The notes: generated from the letters alone by a model not told the origin. A stretch of DNA of 64,000 nucleotides from Halorussus pelagicus (GCF_004087835.1 NZ_CP035120.1:62001-126000), one strand, 5' to 3'; shown: positions 42,318-52,050, counted from the stretch's first letter. Numbers and translations: made by a program.

Positions 42318-44429
42318 TCAGCGCCGCCACGCGACGAGCGCCGCGCCCGCCAACAAGACCGCCGCGAGCGCGAGGACCGACGTTCCGACGCCGAATCCGG
42401 GCGCACGAACGGTGTTCGCCTCACCCATGGCAGCCGCCTCGGTCTCGGTACCTGCCCCGGCGTCTTCCTCGGTCGTCTCCTCGCCGTCAGCGACTGCTCC
42501 ATCTGCGTCGTCGGCCGGAGTGGTCTCTTCGCCGCCAGCGGCCGCTTCGCCGTCCTCGGCCGGGGTAGTCGTTTCCTCGTCACCCTCCTCGGCCGGAGTG
42601 GTTTCTTCGGTCTCGGCCGCGCCGTCGCCCTCAACGACTACGCCGGTCGTGCGGACGGAGGGTTCGTCGATGGAGACCCTGAAACTCGTGTTCGGTTCCA
42701 CGTCCGAGAAGTCGAACGATGCCTCCCACGTACCGTCCTCGGCGACCGTCGCGCCCTGGCGCTTGAGGAAGGGTGACTGGCCGGTGTTCACGGCCTCGAC
42801 GTTCAGTTCCGAACCGGGCGCGAGCGTGCTGTCCCCGGAGATGGTCGCTTGCCCCGCGGGGACTTCGACCGGTCGGTCGAACGACGCCGACCGAGTGACC
42901 ACCGTGAAGTTCGTCACCAGCGAGGTCGCGTTCTGCTCGGTGACGTAGGGGTTGTCTCCCGAAATCGTGAAGTTGGCCTGATAGCGCGCGCCTTCCTCCA
43001 ACCGTTCGGAGTCGAAGACGACGAAGAACTGATTGTTCGACTCGTCCACGACGAGTCGTCCGCGGTCCAGCGACACGTCGGTCGGCGGGACGTTCATCCC
43101 ACCGAGTCGCGTCAGGCTCATCGACAGGCCGGTCGAGTCGTCGTTCAGGTCAGGCATGTTCCGGACGTAGCTGTAGAGACCGGACGCCTGCACCTGCACG
43201 ATGGCCCAGTCTTGGAACGCCACGTCGCTGTCCTGCGTGGCCACCTCGCCGATTTGGGCCACGCTGTTCGCGTCTGCCGACTCGGGCGCGGTCCACATCT
43301 GGATGCCCTCGGTCGAGCGGTCGTTCAGGAGAACGGACCCGACCGCGGTGCGAGTCGTCCCGACCGTCACCTCGATGGGGTACGTCGCCACGTCGAGGCG
43401 GCCCGGAATCGGGTCGGTCTCTAACCGGAAGTCGGTCACGTTGTCCTCGCCGACCGCCGAGATGCCCGGCGAGTCGGGCGAGAGGCCCGCCCGGTAGGTG
43501 TCGAACTCGACGGTCGCCTCGCCGTCGCCGTTCCGGTCCACGACGGTGAACCGTGAGATGTAGTTGACCTGTTGGGACCCGAGCCGGACCGTCGCTCGGT
43601 CGGTCCCGTCGAAGGTGACGTTGAACCGGACCACGTCACCGCGCTCCTCGGTGTAGGTCGCATTGCCGAGCGAGGCGGTTCCCTCCGTCGGTTCGGCGAC
43701 GGTTACCGTGGCGCTGTCCTCGGCGGCACCGTCGGCCGTAATCACGGAGATGTCGTAGCTTCCGGGTTCGACGCCCGAAAAGTTGGCCTCGTAGTAGGCG
43801 TCGCTGCTCGCGGCGCGCGTCGAGACCGCCTGTCCGTCGCGGACTGCGACGGACTGGAAAATCTCCGCGAGTTGCGAGTCGTTCAGTTGCTCGGAGAACA
43901 GAGAGAAGTTGTAGCCCGCCCGATTCGACTGTAGGCGGAGGTCGGTCCGCGCGTCGGCGCTGTCGTCGTTCAGCACCGTTCGGTCCGCGACCGTGGCGTT
44001 GACGCTCTGGTTGGCGACCTCGAAGCTTGCCTCGCCCGCGCTCGCGGTGCCCTGTGCGGTTCCGTCCGCGAAGACGACGGGGTCGTCGTTCTGGTTGACG
44101 ACGACGAATTCGCCGTCGAGACTGCTCGTGCTGAACACCGCCGACGCGCTCCCGTCGAGTAGAACTTCGGTCACGAGCGACCCGGTCTCTCCGTCTTCGA
44201 CGCGCCGGACAGCCCACACCTCGCCCGCGTCGGTCTCGTTACCGGAGAATCGGAGGAACTGCCCCTGCCAGAACACTTCGCCGGAATCGACGGCGGCGTC
44301 GCTGACACCGTCGTCCTGCGCTTGATACGTCGTTTCGGCTCCCGTCATTGCACCACCGGTCACGCCCGCCGTCAACGCGCTGACGACCAGCAGTGCTGTC
44401 AGCAGTACACTCTTGCGTATTCGTGTCAT
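42318..44429 (-). CDS. BGTF-domain surface glycoprotein with PGF-CTERM anchor
   Basis: 703 residues. An N-terminal Sec signal (MTRIRKSVLLTALLVVSALT) and C-terminal RAPGFGVGTSVLALAAVLLA with a basic end show a PGF-CTERM archaeosortase substrate. Between them are repeated beta-sandwich segments with many N-glycosylation sites, and the BGTF region (SLTRLGGMNVPPTDVSLDRG) near residues 440-540. A 90-residue Glu/Thr-rich linker precedes the anchor and is probably O-glycosylated. It is a surface protein of unknown binding partner. TATA-like ATACTTATCGG lies near 44506-44516 on this strand. An in-frame start nine codons upstream is not preferred because it precedes the signal. Confidence 0.87.
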   Translation of the reverse strand: MTRIRKSVLLTALLVVSALTAGVTGGAMTGAETTYQAQDDGVSDAAVDSGEVFWQGQFLRFSGNETDAGEVWAVRRVEDGETGSLVTEVLLDGSASAVFSTSSLDGEFVVVNQNDDPVVFADGTAQGTASAGEASFEVANQSVNATVADRTVLNDDSADARTDLRLQSNRAGYNFSLFSEQLNDSQLAEIFQSVAVRDGQAVSTRAASSDAYYEANFSGVEPGSYDISVITADGAAEDSATVTVAEPTEGTASLGNATYTEERGDVVRFNVTFDGTDRATVRLGSQQVNYISRFTVVDRNGDGEATVEFDTYRAGLSPDSPGISAVGEDNVTDFRLETDPIPGRLDVATYPIEVTVGTTRTAVGSVLLNDRSTEGIQMWTAPESADANSVAQIGEVATQDSDVAFQDWAIVQVQASGLYSYVRNMPDLNDDSTGLSMSLTRLGGMNVPPTDVSLDRGRLVVDESNNQFFVVFDSERLEEGARYQANFTISGDNPYVTEQNATSLVTNFTVVTRSASFDRPVEVPAGQATISGDSTLAPGSELNVEAVNTGQSPFLKRQGATVAEDGTWEASFDFSDVEPNTSFRVSIDEPSVRTTGVVVEGDGAAETEETTPAEEGDEETTTPAEDGEAAAGGEETTPADDADGAVADGEETTEEDAGAGTETEAAAMGEANTVRAPGFGVGTSVLALAAVLLAGAALVAWRR

Positions 44430-44651
44430 GTTTTCCCCATCTGCCCCCTCCCGCACAATCGCTTCTCGAACGGTTGTGCGGGCGCTCGTCGGAAGTTCGG
44501 CGAAATCCGATAAGTATCTTGTGACGGTAGGCTTCGCTTGCGCCGGGATAAAGAGAGCCTAGCCCCGCGAACGCGCCACAACCGCCAGCGGAAACGGAAG
44601 TTCCTTGCGGCGTCTTCGCCGGGCGACTGACCCAAGCGACCTTCGCGGCGC

Positions 44652-46283
44652 TCAGTTCGCCAGCGCGGCGAACCGACCGACCGCTTCCTCGGTCCCCGCG
44701 ACGATAACGTCGTCGTCGCGCTGGAACCGAAACTCCGGTCCGACGCCGGTCAGGACCGACCCGTCGCGTTCGACCGCGACGACGGTACAGCTCGTTCGAC
44801 TGCGTATATCGGTCTCTGCGAGCGTCTGTCCGGCGATTTTCGGGGCGGCCGTTCGGACGATTTCGATCTGCTTGTCCATCGAGATGAGTTCCTCCCCGTC
44901 CAGAATGGTGGCCGCGAGCATCCGGCCGGAGACGGTCGCCAGCGCCAGCACGTAGTCGGCACCAGCGCGGTAGAGCTTTCGGTCGTTCTCGGTCTTCTCA
45001 GCGCGGGCCAGCACCTCGACGCTGGGATTGAGGTCGCGCGCGACCAGCGTCCCGAACCCCGTCAGGGTGTCGTCGGCGATGCTGAACACGACCGTTCGGG
45101 CGTCCTCGATGCCCGCCTGTTCCAACGTCTCGGGGTCGGTCGTGTCGCCGACCACGTCCACGCCGGGTTTGTCCTCGATGTCAACGACAGTGTAGGAGAC
45201 GTTCGCCGACGCGAGCGCGTCGGTGACGGTCGAACCGACCTCGCCGTGGCCGACCACCACGACCGTCCCGCGGCGTCGTCGGTGCGGTTGCGAGCGGGCC
45301 ATCCCCTTGAGGCGTTCGAGTTGGGCTTCTCGCCCGGCGACGAGCAGGACCATCCCGACATCGAGTTTCGCCTCCGGAGCGAGCGGCGTCTCGAACTCCC
45401 CGTGTGACCACGCCCCGATGACGTTCGCGCCGAAGCGGTCACGGATACCGCTCTCGGCAAGCGTCGCCCCCACCAGTTCGCTCCCGCGCTGGATGGAGAG
45501 TTCCGCGATTTCGAAGTCCTCGCCGGGTTCAACCGCGTTCCCGAGTTCCGTCGAGACGGCCGTCGTCACCTTGTCGGCCAGACTCTCACCGACGAGTCGC
45601 CGGGGCGACAGCACCTCGTCCACGCCCGCGAGTTCGTGGTAGGTCTCGTGTTCGGGGTCCTCCACGACGCTGACGACTCGCACGTCGCTGTCGGCCTCGC
45701 GGGCCGTGAGGACGATACTCACGTCCGTCTCGTCGCCCGCGTCGGCAACCAGCGCGGTCGCCGACGAGAGGTTCGCGGCGTTCAGCGTCTCGATGGAGTC
45801 GGGTTCGCCGTGAATCACCGAGTGTCCCGACTCGTAGAGGTCCAGCGCGGTCTCGCGGTCGGGTTCCACGAGGACGTACGCCTCGTCGCGCGACTCCAAC
45901 TCGGAGATAAGCGACCCGGCCCGCGGCGAGTACGTGCAGATGACGACGTGATCTTCGAGGTCTTCGACCGCGGTCGGGAGCGTCGTCGAAATTGCGTCCT
46001 CGAACAGCGGGACGACGAAGACGGGGAGCGCCATGAAGATGAGGACGACCCCAGTCAGGTCCATGACCATGACGAACAGGCTCATCTCCGGGGTCTCCCA
46101 CGGCGCGTCGGAGCCGTACCCCGTCGTCGTAAACGTCTCGACGACGACCTGTAGCGACTGGTAGAACGGCTGGGAGTGGCCCTCGTAGACGGCCATTCCG
46201 TAGTCGTAGACGACTGCGTAGCCGAGGAAGACGACCGCGAGCGTCGAGAGGTAGTAGAGCGTTCGGCGCTTCCACTTGTCCAT
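44652..46283 (-). CDS. Potassium channel with tandem TrkA-N/TrkA-C domains
   Basis: 543 residues. Two membrane segments flank the K+ selectivity filter TTGYGSD (53-59). Then come two RCK/TrkA modules: the first Rossmann fold starts at VVICTYSPRAGSL (about residue 112) with its TrkA-C near 250-320, and the second at VVVVGHGEVGS (about 340) with TrkA-C ending the protein. It is a ligand-gated K+ channel for osmotic or turgor control. Two RCKs in one chain is a known channel layout. The gene is single and divergent from the pentapeptide gene at 46416. Confidence 0.92.
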   Translation of the reverse strand: MDKWKRRTLYYLSTLAVVFLGYAVVYDYGMAVYEGHSQPFYQSLQVVVETFTTTGYGSDAPWETPEMSLFVMVMDLTGVVLIFMALPVFVVPLFEDAISTTLPTAVEDLEDHVVICTYSPRAGSLISELESRDEAYVLVEPDRETALDLYESGHSVIHGEPDSIETLNAANLSSATALVADAGDETDVSIVLTAREADSDVRVVSVVEDPEHETYHELAGVDEVLSPRRLVGESLADKVTTAVSTELGNAVEPGEDFEIAELSIQRGSELVGATLAESGIRDRFGANVIGAWSHGEFETPLAPEAKLDVGMVLLVAGREAQLERLKGMARSQPHRRRRGTVVVVGHGEVGSTVTDALASANVSYTVVDIEDKPGVDVVGDTTDPETLEQAGIEDARTVVFSIADDTLTGFGTLVARDLNPSVEVLARAEKTENDRKLYRAGADYVLALATVSGRMLAATILDGEELISMDKQIEIVRTAAPKIAGQTLAETDIRSRTSCTVVAVERDGSVLTGVGPEFRFQRDDDVIVAGTEEAVGRFAALAN

Positions 46284-46415
46284 CGTCTAGCTTTCTCCAG
46301 ATTTAGCCGTTTATCTGTTCGGATACTGGCGAGTGACACTACTCGTAGCTTTCTTCGAGTGGTACCGGTACTTTATCTGCCGTAATTAAGTTTATTACTG
46401 TGGATATACTATATT

Positions 46416-48269
46416 GTGAATGTGCATATTAATTTAGAAAAAGGAAACAAGTTTAATGAATCTAGGGGAGAGTGTAAGTTCCGCTTTCGAGAGCACTCTC
46501 GTCGATTGAAGAGTTTACGAAACTGGCAGTGCTCGAAAAACTCTCACGAAGGGGCGAGAAAGTGTCTATGGCATATTAAATCAGAACGGAAGGACGTCAA
46601 CGATTTAGTTGCGATTCGGTCAGACGAACCGGAGGAGTTACACGGTGCAGTTCTCAGCGGAATGTTGATAGACGACAAAATATCTTTTCGAGAATGCGGT
46701 CTGAACGAGTCAGATTTTAGGGACAGTTACTTTCGTAGAACAACATTTGAAGGGGCAGATCTCTACGATACGGATTTTACTGGTGCTGTTTTAATGGAAG
46801 CAGACCTGCGGCGAGCGAATTTATCCGAGGCGAAGCTTAAAAACGCAGATTTACGTTACGCAAATCTGGAAAATACTGACTGTCGCGGAACGACGCTTTC
46901 CGACGTGAATCTTCAGCACGCTACCGTTACGCACGCAGATTTTCGAGACGCAAATCTGGAATACGTGCGTCTCCCAAGTGAGGTACTTGCCGAGACAAAA
47001 CTTTACAGAGCGACGATTCGTGACTCTTCCATCACGGAACCCGATGTTTCGTACAGCGAAGTCAAACAACTCAACATACAGAATACAGTTGTCAAGTTCG
47101 GGGATTTCAACGAGGCCAATATTTCGAACTCGGTGATTGTAGAGTCGGATTTCAGCGGGTCGGATTTCACGCACGCAACTATCTCTAATGTTGAGTTCGA
47201 AAACACTAATTTAGAGTGGGCCGACTTTCGACACGCAACCATACAGGGAGTAAAGTTCGAGGAATCGAACCTTAGAAACACGGATTTTGAAAACGCGGTC
47301 ATCGAGAAAGTGAACTTGGACGGGGCTGACCTTCGGGGAGTCAATCTTCCGGAAGGTACTCTTAAAAATGCGTCGTGCAACGGAACGAACTTCCGAAACA
47401 GTAATTTGGACCGCGATGATTTTCAAGATGCAGATCTTTCGGAAGCTAACTTCGAAGAGTGCAGTTTGGTCGGTGCTGACCTCCGTGATACGGATCTGCG
47501 AGATAGTAATCTCGAATTTGCAGACCTAAGCGAAGCCGATTTGCGAGGAGCAGACCTGACTGGAGCGAAACTTTTTGGTGCCGATCTTCGAAACCTTCTT
47601 ATCAACGAGCAAACTGAGTTAGGCGAGCGTTGTTGGTACGACTGTGAGGCAGACCGGTTGGCCGCTAACAGCACCGCTGGCGATCAGACCCAATGCCAAA
47701 ATGAGAGTCGCTTGAACCGAATTGGGTTCGCCCTACAACGCTTTTCGACTCGTTTGATGCAACGATCCTCCTCTGAACAGCGTATCCACTTAATCCGGTC
47801 ACAGCGTATCTACCGTCGGTATCAGCGACTACTGCAGGAAAACTCGGTTCCAGACCACATTCAAAAATATCGAATTCAGGAAAAGCACGTCGAGCGAAAA
47901 CTCTCGCTGGTGACTGGCGAGACCGTGAATTGGTTCCGTCTCGCGGTTTCCCGCTGGCTGACGTTATACGTTGAGAGTCCGAAGCATGTCGTGGGGACGT
48001 CGATAGCGCTCGTGGTACTAAGTGCAGTACTGTACCCGATATGGGGATTACGACTAAATGATGGTAACGTCATCCAGTATCCCCTTCAGCACTCACTAGT
48101 CACGTACACAAATACGATTTATTTTAGCGCGACCAGATTTATGGCTCCAAGTAATGGCGGACTGATGCCGATAGGTATGGGGAAGATGGTCGCAACCGTC
48201 GAATCGTTCCTCGGTGCTATCCTCGTTGCACTTCTCGTCTACGTCCTTGGGCGAAGAGCAGGTAATTGA
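46416..48269 (+). CDS. Pentapeptide-repeat protein with C-terminal channel-like segment, AT-rich
   Basis: 617 residues. The N-terminus has C20, C39, C50 and H53 in a W-x-C...C-x2-H pattern that could bind zinc. Residues about 75-395 form a long pentapeptide-repeat beta-helix (A(D/N)LxxA style). The C-terminus has two membrane segments (GTSIALVVLSAVLYPIWGL; VESFLGAILVALLVYVLGRR) around a pore-loop-like YFSATRFMAP. The usual TxGYGD filter is missing here, so ion selectivity would be lost or changed. The architecture mirrors the protein at 56145-58472. The gene is much AT-richer than its neighbours, suggesting transfer. GTG at 46416 and a second GTG two codons on are both possible starts. Confidence 0.8.
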   Translation: MNVHINLEKGNKFNESRGECKFRFREHSRRLKSLRNWQCSKNSHEGARKCLWHIKSERKDVNDLVAIRSDEPEELHGAVLSGMLIDDKISFRECGLNESDFRDSYFRRTTFEGADLYDTDFTGAVLMEADLRRANLSEAKLKNADLRYANLENTDCRGTTLSDVNLQHATVTHADFRDANLEYVRLPSEVLAETKLYRATIRDSSITEPDVSYSEVKQLNIQNTVVKFGDFNEANISNSVIVESDFSGSDFTHATISNVEFENTNLEWADFRHATIQGVKFEESNLRNTDFENAVIEKVNLDGADLRGVNLPEGTLKNASCNGTNFRNSNLDRDDFQDADLSEANFEECSLVGADLRDTDLRDSNLEFADLSEADLRGADLTGAKLFGADLRNLLINEQTELGERCWYDCEADRLAANSTAGDQTQCQNESRLNRIGFALQRFSTRLMQRSSSEQRIHLIRSQRIYRRYQRLLQENSVPDHIQKYRIQEKHVERKLSLVTGETVNWFRLAVSRWLTLYVESPKHVVGTSIALVVLSAVLYPIWGLRLNDGNVIQYPLQHSLVTYTNTIYFSATRFMAPSNGGLMPIGMGKMVATVESFLGAILVALLVYVLGRRAGN

Positions 48270-48495
48270 GTACTGTTGACTACTCCCTGAGCGAAGGGAT
48301 TAGAACAAGGATTTGGTGCGGTCAAAGGCGGACTCGTTAGAACGCCGAGCGCGGTGTCGGCCTTCTCGTAGACACCTTGCAACTGCTCAACCTTCCGCAG
48401 GTCACGGCCGGTGTTGTGCTCGGTGTCTTCTCGCGGCTCACGGGAGTCTTTCTTCTGCGGAGCGCCGCCACCAAAACCCGCCCTCGAACCCAGAG

Positions 48496-48504
48496 TTTAT
48501 TATT
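48496..48504 (+). promoter_or_regulatory. TATA box of thiC
   Basis: TTTATTATT about 25-30 nt before the thiC ATG at 48527, implying a leaderless or short-leader transcript and leaving no room for a TPP riboswitch. Confidence 0.55.
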
Positions 48505-48526
48505 CAGTGGTATAACCTAGTAATCC

Positions 48527-49957
48527 ATGACGCAGTTACGGAGTGCCCGGAACGGAACGATTACCGACGAGATGGAGCGAGTCGCCGAACGCGAGCAGAT
48601 CGACGCCGAGTTCGTCCGCAAGCAGGTCGCGGCGGGAGAAGCCGTGATTCCGGCGAACGTCGGTCACGACCGACTCGACCCGATGATAATCGGCCAGGAG
48701 TTCTCCACGAAGGTCAACGCCAACATCGGCAACAGCGACGAGGCCAGCGGCGTCGAGGAGGAGCTAGAGAAGCTACACGCCGCCGTCCACTACGGCGCGG
48801 ACACCGTGATGGACCTCAGCACGGGCGGAGATTTGGACCGGATTCGGGAGGCGAACGTCGAACACTCGCCGGTTCCGCTCGGCACGGTACCGATTTACGA
48901 GGCCGTCAAACGGGTCGAGAGCGTCGAAGACATCACCCGCGAACTCCTGTTGGACGTTATCGAAAAGCAGGCCAAACAGGGAGTTGACTACATGACGATT
49001 CACGCCGGGGTCCTCGCCGAACACCTCCCGCTGACCGACGGCCGGACGACCGGCATCGTCTCGCGCGGCGGGTCCATCCTCGCGCAGTGGATGGAAGACA
49101 ACGGGATGCAAAATCCCCTCTACACCGAGTTCGAGGATATCTGCGACGTGTTCGCGGAGTACGACGTGACGTTCAGCCTCGGCGACGGTCTCCGGCCGGG
49201 AAGCGTCGCGGACGCGGGCGACGAGGCCCAGTTCGCGGAGTTGGAGACGCTCGGCGAACTGACCGAAATCGCGCAGGATCGCGGCGTACAGGTCATGGTC
49301 GAGGGACCGGGCCACGTTCCGATGGACCAAATCGCCGGACAGGTCGAGCGCCAGCGAGAGGTCTGTGGCGGCGCGCCCTTCTACGTCCTCGGCCCGCTCG
49401 TGACCGACGTGGCACCGGGCTACGACCACATCACGAGCGCCATCGGCGCGACGGAGGCGGCCCGCGCCGGGGCCGCGATGCTCTGCTACGTCACCCCGAA
49501 GGAACACCTCGGACTGCCCGACGCCGAGGACGTGCGCGAGGGACTGGCGGCCTACCGCATCGCGGCCCACGCCGCCGACGTGGCGAACGGCCGGGAGGGC
49601 GCGCGCGACTGGGACGACGCTCTCTCCGAAGCGCGCTACAGCTTCGACTGGGAGCGCCAGTTCGACCTCGCGCTGGACCCTGAGCGCGCCCGGTCGTCTC
49701 ACGACCAGACGCTCCCCGGCGACAACTACAAGGAGGCCAGATTCTGCTCGATGTGTGGCGTGGAGTTCTGTTCGATGCGCATCGACCAAGACGCCCGCGA
49801 CGCCGACGGCGAGATGACCGAAATCGAGGGCGGGACCGACGTGGAATCCTCTCTAGCCGCCGAAGTGAACCGGCCGCCGGTCGGCACCCACGAGGTCGAG
49901 GGCGCGCCGCTGGAAGGCGTGGAACTCGACCGGGAGTATCCGTCGGCGGACGACTGA
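48527..49957 (+). CDS. thiC: Phosphomethylpyrimidine synthase ThiC
   Basis: 476 residues. The C-terminal [14 protein letters not shown] carries the Cx2Cx4C 4Fe-4S cluster, and [23 protein letters not shown] and [20 protein letters not shown] are ThiC signatures. It converts AIR to HMP-P with S-adenosylmethionine in the thiamine pathway. No other thi gene is adjacent. ATG 48527 gives the standard start. Confidence 0.96.
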   Translation: MTQLRSARNGTITDEMERVAEREQIDAEFVRKQVAAGEAVIPANVGHDRLDPMIIGQEFSTKVNANIGNSDEASGVEEELEKLHAAVHYGADTVMDLSTGGDLDRIREANVEHSPVPLGTVPIYEAVKRVESVEDITRELLLDVIEKQAKQGVDYMTIHAGVLAEHLPLTDGRTTGIVSRGGSILAQWMEDNGMQNPLYTEFEDICDVFAEYDVTFSLGDGLRPGSVADAGDEAQFAELETLGELTEIAQDRGVQVMVEGPGHVPMDQIAGQVERQREVCGGAPFYVLGPLVTDVAPGYDHITSAIGATEAARAGAAMLCYVTPKEHLGLPDAEDVREGLAAYRIAAHAADVANGREGARDWDDALSEARYSFDWERQFDLALDPERARSSHDQTLPGDNYKEARFCSMCGVEFCSMRIDQDARDADGEMTEIEGGTDVESSLAAEVNRPPVGTHEVEGAPLEGVELDREYPSADD

Positions 49958-49999
49958 AGGGTGAGAAAAAAGGAGTTTCAACCGGCGAGTCGCCGTCTC

Positions 50000-50281
50000 T
50001 CAGACCGCCTCGGCGCTCTCGGGGGTCGCCTCGCTCGCCTGAAGGCACTCTTGGACGGAGTCGGTGAGCGCGTACAACTGCTTGCGGGCGTCGGGGATGT
50101 AGACGCGCTCCTCGATGACGTTCTGGTTTTTCAGGCGCTTGATGGAACTCCGGACCGTCCGGGGCGAGAGTCGGGTTCGGTCGCTAATCTGCTGTTGGGT
50201 CAGGGCGTCGTCGTTGTATTCGAGGACTTTTACGACCAGTTTCGCGCTCGGCGGGGCGTTGTCGTCGAGACAGTCAGTCAT
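50000..50281 (-). CDS. Small winged-helix regulator (MarR-like)
   Basis: 93 residues. AKLVVKVLEYNDDALTQQQI, the recognition segment SDRTRLSPRTVRSSIKRLKN and wing-like VIEERVYIPDARKQLYALTD form a single winged helix. From position, it probably represses itself: its upstream region holds a perfect palindrome between TATA and ATG. The ATG at 50281 is preferred over an in-frame TTG at 50290, which lies inside the palindrome's flank. Confidence 0.85.
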   Translation of the reverse strand: MTDCLDDNAPPSAKLVVKVLEYNDDALTQQQISDRTRLSPRTVRSSIKRLKNQNVIEERVYIPDARKQLYALTDSVQECLQASEATPESAEAV

Positions 50282-50283
50282 GT

Positions 50284-50299
50284 GTTCCAACTATGGAAC
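50284..50299. promoter_or_regulatory. Palindromic operator candidate GTTCCA-N4-TGGAAC
   Basis: A perfect 6+6 inverted repeat lies between the minus-strand TATA (50306-50315) and the ATG at 50281. Occupancy would block transcription start, so autoregulation by the 50000-50281 HTH protein is likely. Confidence 0.55.
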
Positions 50300-50305
50300 G
50301 CCACC

Positions 50306-50315
50306 GGATTATACG
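50306..50315 (-). promoter_or_regulatory. TATA box of the small HTH gene
   Basis: CGTATAATCC on the minus strand, about 30 nt upstream of the ATG at 50281. Confidence 0.55.
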
Positions 50316-50337
50316 TTTGCTAACGCCGGTGAAACGT

Positions 50338-50400
50338 GGTTACCGCGAGGTAACCGCCCCGAGAGCCGGTGAGCGTTCGGTCGCGGCGGCGACCGAACGC
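50338..50400. repeat. Two perfect hairpins between divergent genes
   Basis: GGTTACC-GCGA-GGTAACC lies at 50338-50355, and a 12-bp stem GCGTTCGGTCGC with GCGACCGAACGC (loop GGCG) at 50373-50400. The stems lie in the divergent gap upstream of the creatininase-family gene; roles as operators or RNA elements are open. Confidence 0.5.
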
Positions 50401-50438
50401 GGGCAAGAACTTTACGCGCTCGCTCCCCGCGTTGCGAT

Positions 50439-51239
50439 ATGTATCTTGCAGACCAGACGTGGCCGGAGTTGAGCGACTACGTCGCCGAGGAGTCGCTGGC
50501 GGTCGTCCCGCTCGGCTCCACTGAACAGCACGGACCCCACCTGCCGCTCTCGACCGACCACACGATTGCGGAGGGGTTGGCCCGCGAGGCCACCGACAGG
50601 ACCGACTTCCTCTGCACGCCGACGGTCAACGTCGGCGTGAGCGTCCACCACAAGCAGTTCCACGGTACGATGTGGGCCGACGCGCCCGAGTTCCGCGACT
50701 ACGTCGAGAGCTTCTCCCGAAATCTCGCGTACCACGGCATCGACCGCATCGTCTTCGTCAACGCCCACGGCGGCAATCAGACCCACCTCCGGGAGGTCGG
50801 CCGGAGACTACGCGAAGACGAGGTGGCCTACGCCGTCGAGTGGATGTGGGACGAGTCCATCCCCCAACTCGTGAACGACCTCTTCGAGCACAACGGTCCC
50901 CACGGCGGCCCGAAGGAGACGGCGATGATGATGCATCTCGACCCCGAGAACGTGAAGACCGACGAACTGGAGGCTGCGCGCGACGGCGGACTGGTCGAGT
51001 GGAGCAACGAGGAGGCGTCCGTCCACGGCGCGCGCGACTTCTACGACTCCATCGACAACACCGACAACGGCGTGCTGGGCGACCAGACCGACGCCACACC
51101 CGAGAAGGGCGCGCGACTGTTCGACGCCGCGAGCGACCAGTTGGTCCAACTGCTGGAGTGGTTGGACGACCGGCGGTTCGAAGACCTGATGGCGAAACCA
51201 CACGTCGAGCCGAAACCGGGTAGTCGGCGCGAGCGATAG
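50439..51239 (+). CDS. Creatininase-family amidohydrolase
   Basis: 266 residues. The family metal site is GSTEQHGPHLPLSTDH (E29, H31, H34, D40), with a later VFVNAHGGNQTHLRE and the terminal GPHGGPKETAMMMHL. In archaea some members (ArfB) deformylate a riboflavin/F420 precursor, and others hydrolyse creatinine or mycofactocin peptides; sequence alone does not decide. TATA-like CTTTACG around 50410 precedes the ATG at 50439. Confidence 0.88.
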   Translation: MYLADQTWPELSDYVAEESLAVVPLGSTEQHGPHLPLSTDHTIAEGLAREATDRTDFLCTPTVNVGVSVHHKQFHGTMWADAPEFRDYVESFSRNLAYHGIDRIVFVNAHGGNQTHLREVGRRLREDEVAYAVEWMWDESIPQLVNDLFEHNGPHGGPKETAMMMHLDPENVKTDELEAARDGGLVEWSNEEASVHGARDFYDSIDNTDNGVLGDQTDATPEKGARLFDAASDQLVQLLEWLDDRRFEDLMAKPHVEPKPGSRRER

Positions 51240-51303
51240 GCGGTGGCGGTCGGTCGGCGTCGCTACGACTGCCCGGCGGCCACGACTGCCGAGAGACGAC
51301 GCC

Positions 51304-52050
51304 TCAGAGCCGGACCCAGTTTGTCGTCGTCCCCCGGTCGGGAACGTGCCAGCGCTGTTCGGCGTCGTGGTCGTCAGTCTCGGAGTTCACCGGTCGAATC
51401 TCGATGACCGCGTCAACCTCGGCCGCGAGCGACTGGACGCGCTCGCTCCCGTGGGCATCTCGGAGGACGTAGTGAGCCATCCCGTTGTGCTCGCGGACGC
51501 GCCGCCCAACAGTCCGACAGTAGTCCCGAACCGCGTCCTCGCCGTGGTGGTCGAGGAGGGTGCCCAACGAGTCCACGCCGACCCGCAACTCCGCGGGCCG
51601 GAACCCATCGGTGTGGCGGGCAAACTCCTCGATGCCGGAGACGAGTTCCGACCGGAGACCGTCGATTCGGGCGTCGGGAACGTGCGTCTCGGGAATCTCC
51701 TCGAACTCCTCGTCGCGCGGGACGGCCTCGGCGACGGCGCGGGGCGTCACCTCGTAGTTAGCTATCTTCGTCGTGCGGGCCAGCGAGAACGGCGACTCGT
51801 CGGGGTCCGGAAGTCGCCGCTCGACGCTCCCGGAACTCGCGTCCGTAACCGCCAGCAGGCGGTAGCGCAGCGTGTTTCCGTTCCCGAGCAGACTGGCGCT
51901 CGCGCGCGTGAACAGCTTCCGTCGGGCGTCGCCGACGACGAGCAGGGTACAGCCCGTGGATTTAAGCTCGTTTAGTAGGCTAAGGAAGTCGGTGAACTCG
52001 TCGTTCGGCGGCGCGTTCGACCGGCGAGCGCCGTAACGGTCCGTGGTCAT
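51304..52050 (-). CDS. HTR-like RecA-fold protein (DUF7504-like)
   Basis: 248 residues. An N-terminal Walker-B-like strand (GCTLLVVGDARRKLFTRASA), a central strand (RLLAVTDASSGSVERRL) and GFRPAELRVGVDSLGTLLDH are typical of a haloarchaeal degraded RecA/KaiC-like family. No Walker A is visible, so ATPase activity is doubtful. Members often sit with signal-transduction genes. TATA-like TTTATATG lies 32-39 nt upstream at 52082-52089 on this strand. Confidence 0.75.
   Translation of the reverse strand: MTTDRYGARRSNAPPNDEFTDFLSLLNELKSTGCTLLVVGDARRKLFTRASASLLGNGNTLRYRLLAVTDASSGSVERRLPDPDESPFSLARTTKIANYEVTPRAVAEAVPRDEEFEEIPETHVPDARIDGLRSELVSGIEEFARHTDGFRPAELRVGVDSLGTLLDHHGEDAVRDYCRTVGRRVREHNGMAHYVLRDAHGSERVQSLAAEVDAVIEIRPVNSETDDHDAEQRWHVPDRGTTTNWVRL

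Noticed and set aside
48481..48500. GGGTTCGAGGGC on the minus strand resembling a tRNA T-arm
   Set aside because: The matching D-arm and anticodon arm would lie inside the thiC start and do not fold; no acceptor pairing is seen.
48496..48526. TPP riboswitch in front of thiC
   Set aside because: The TATA box lies only about 25 nt before the ATG, leaving no leader long enough for the riboswitch.
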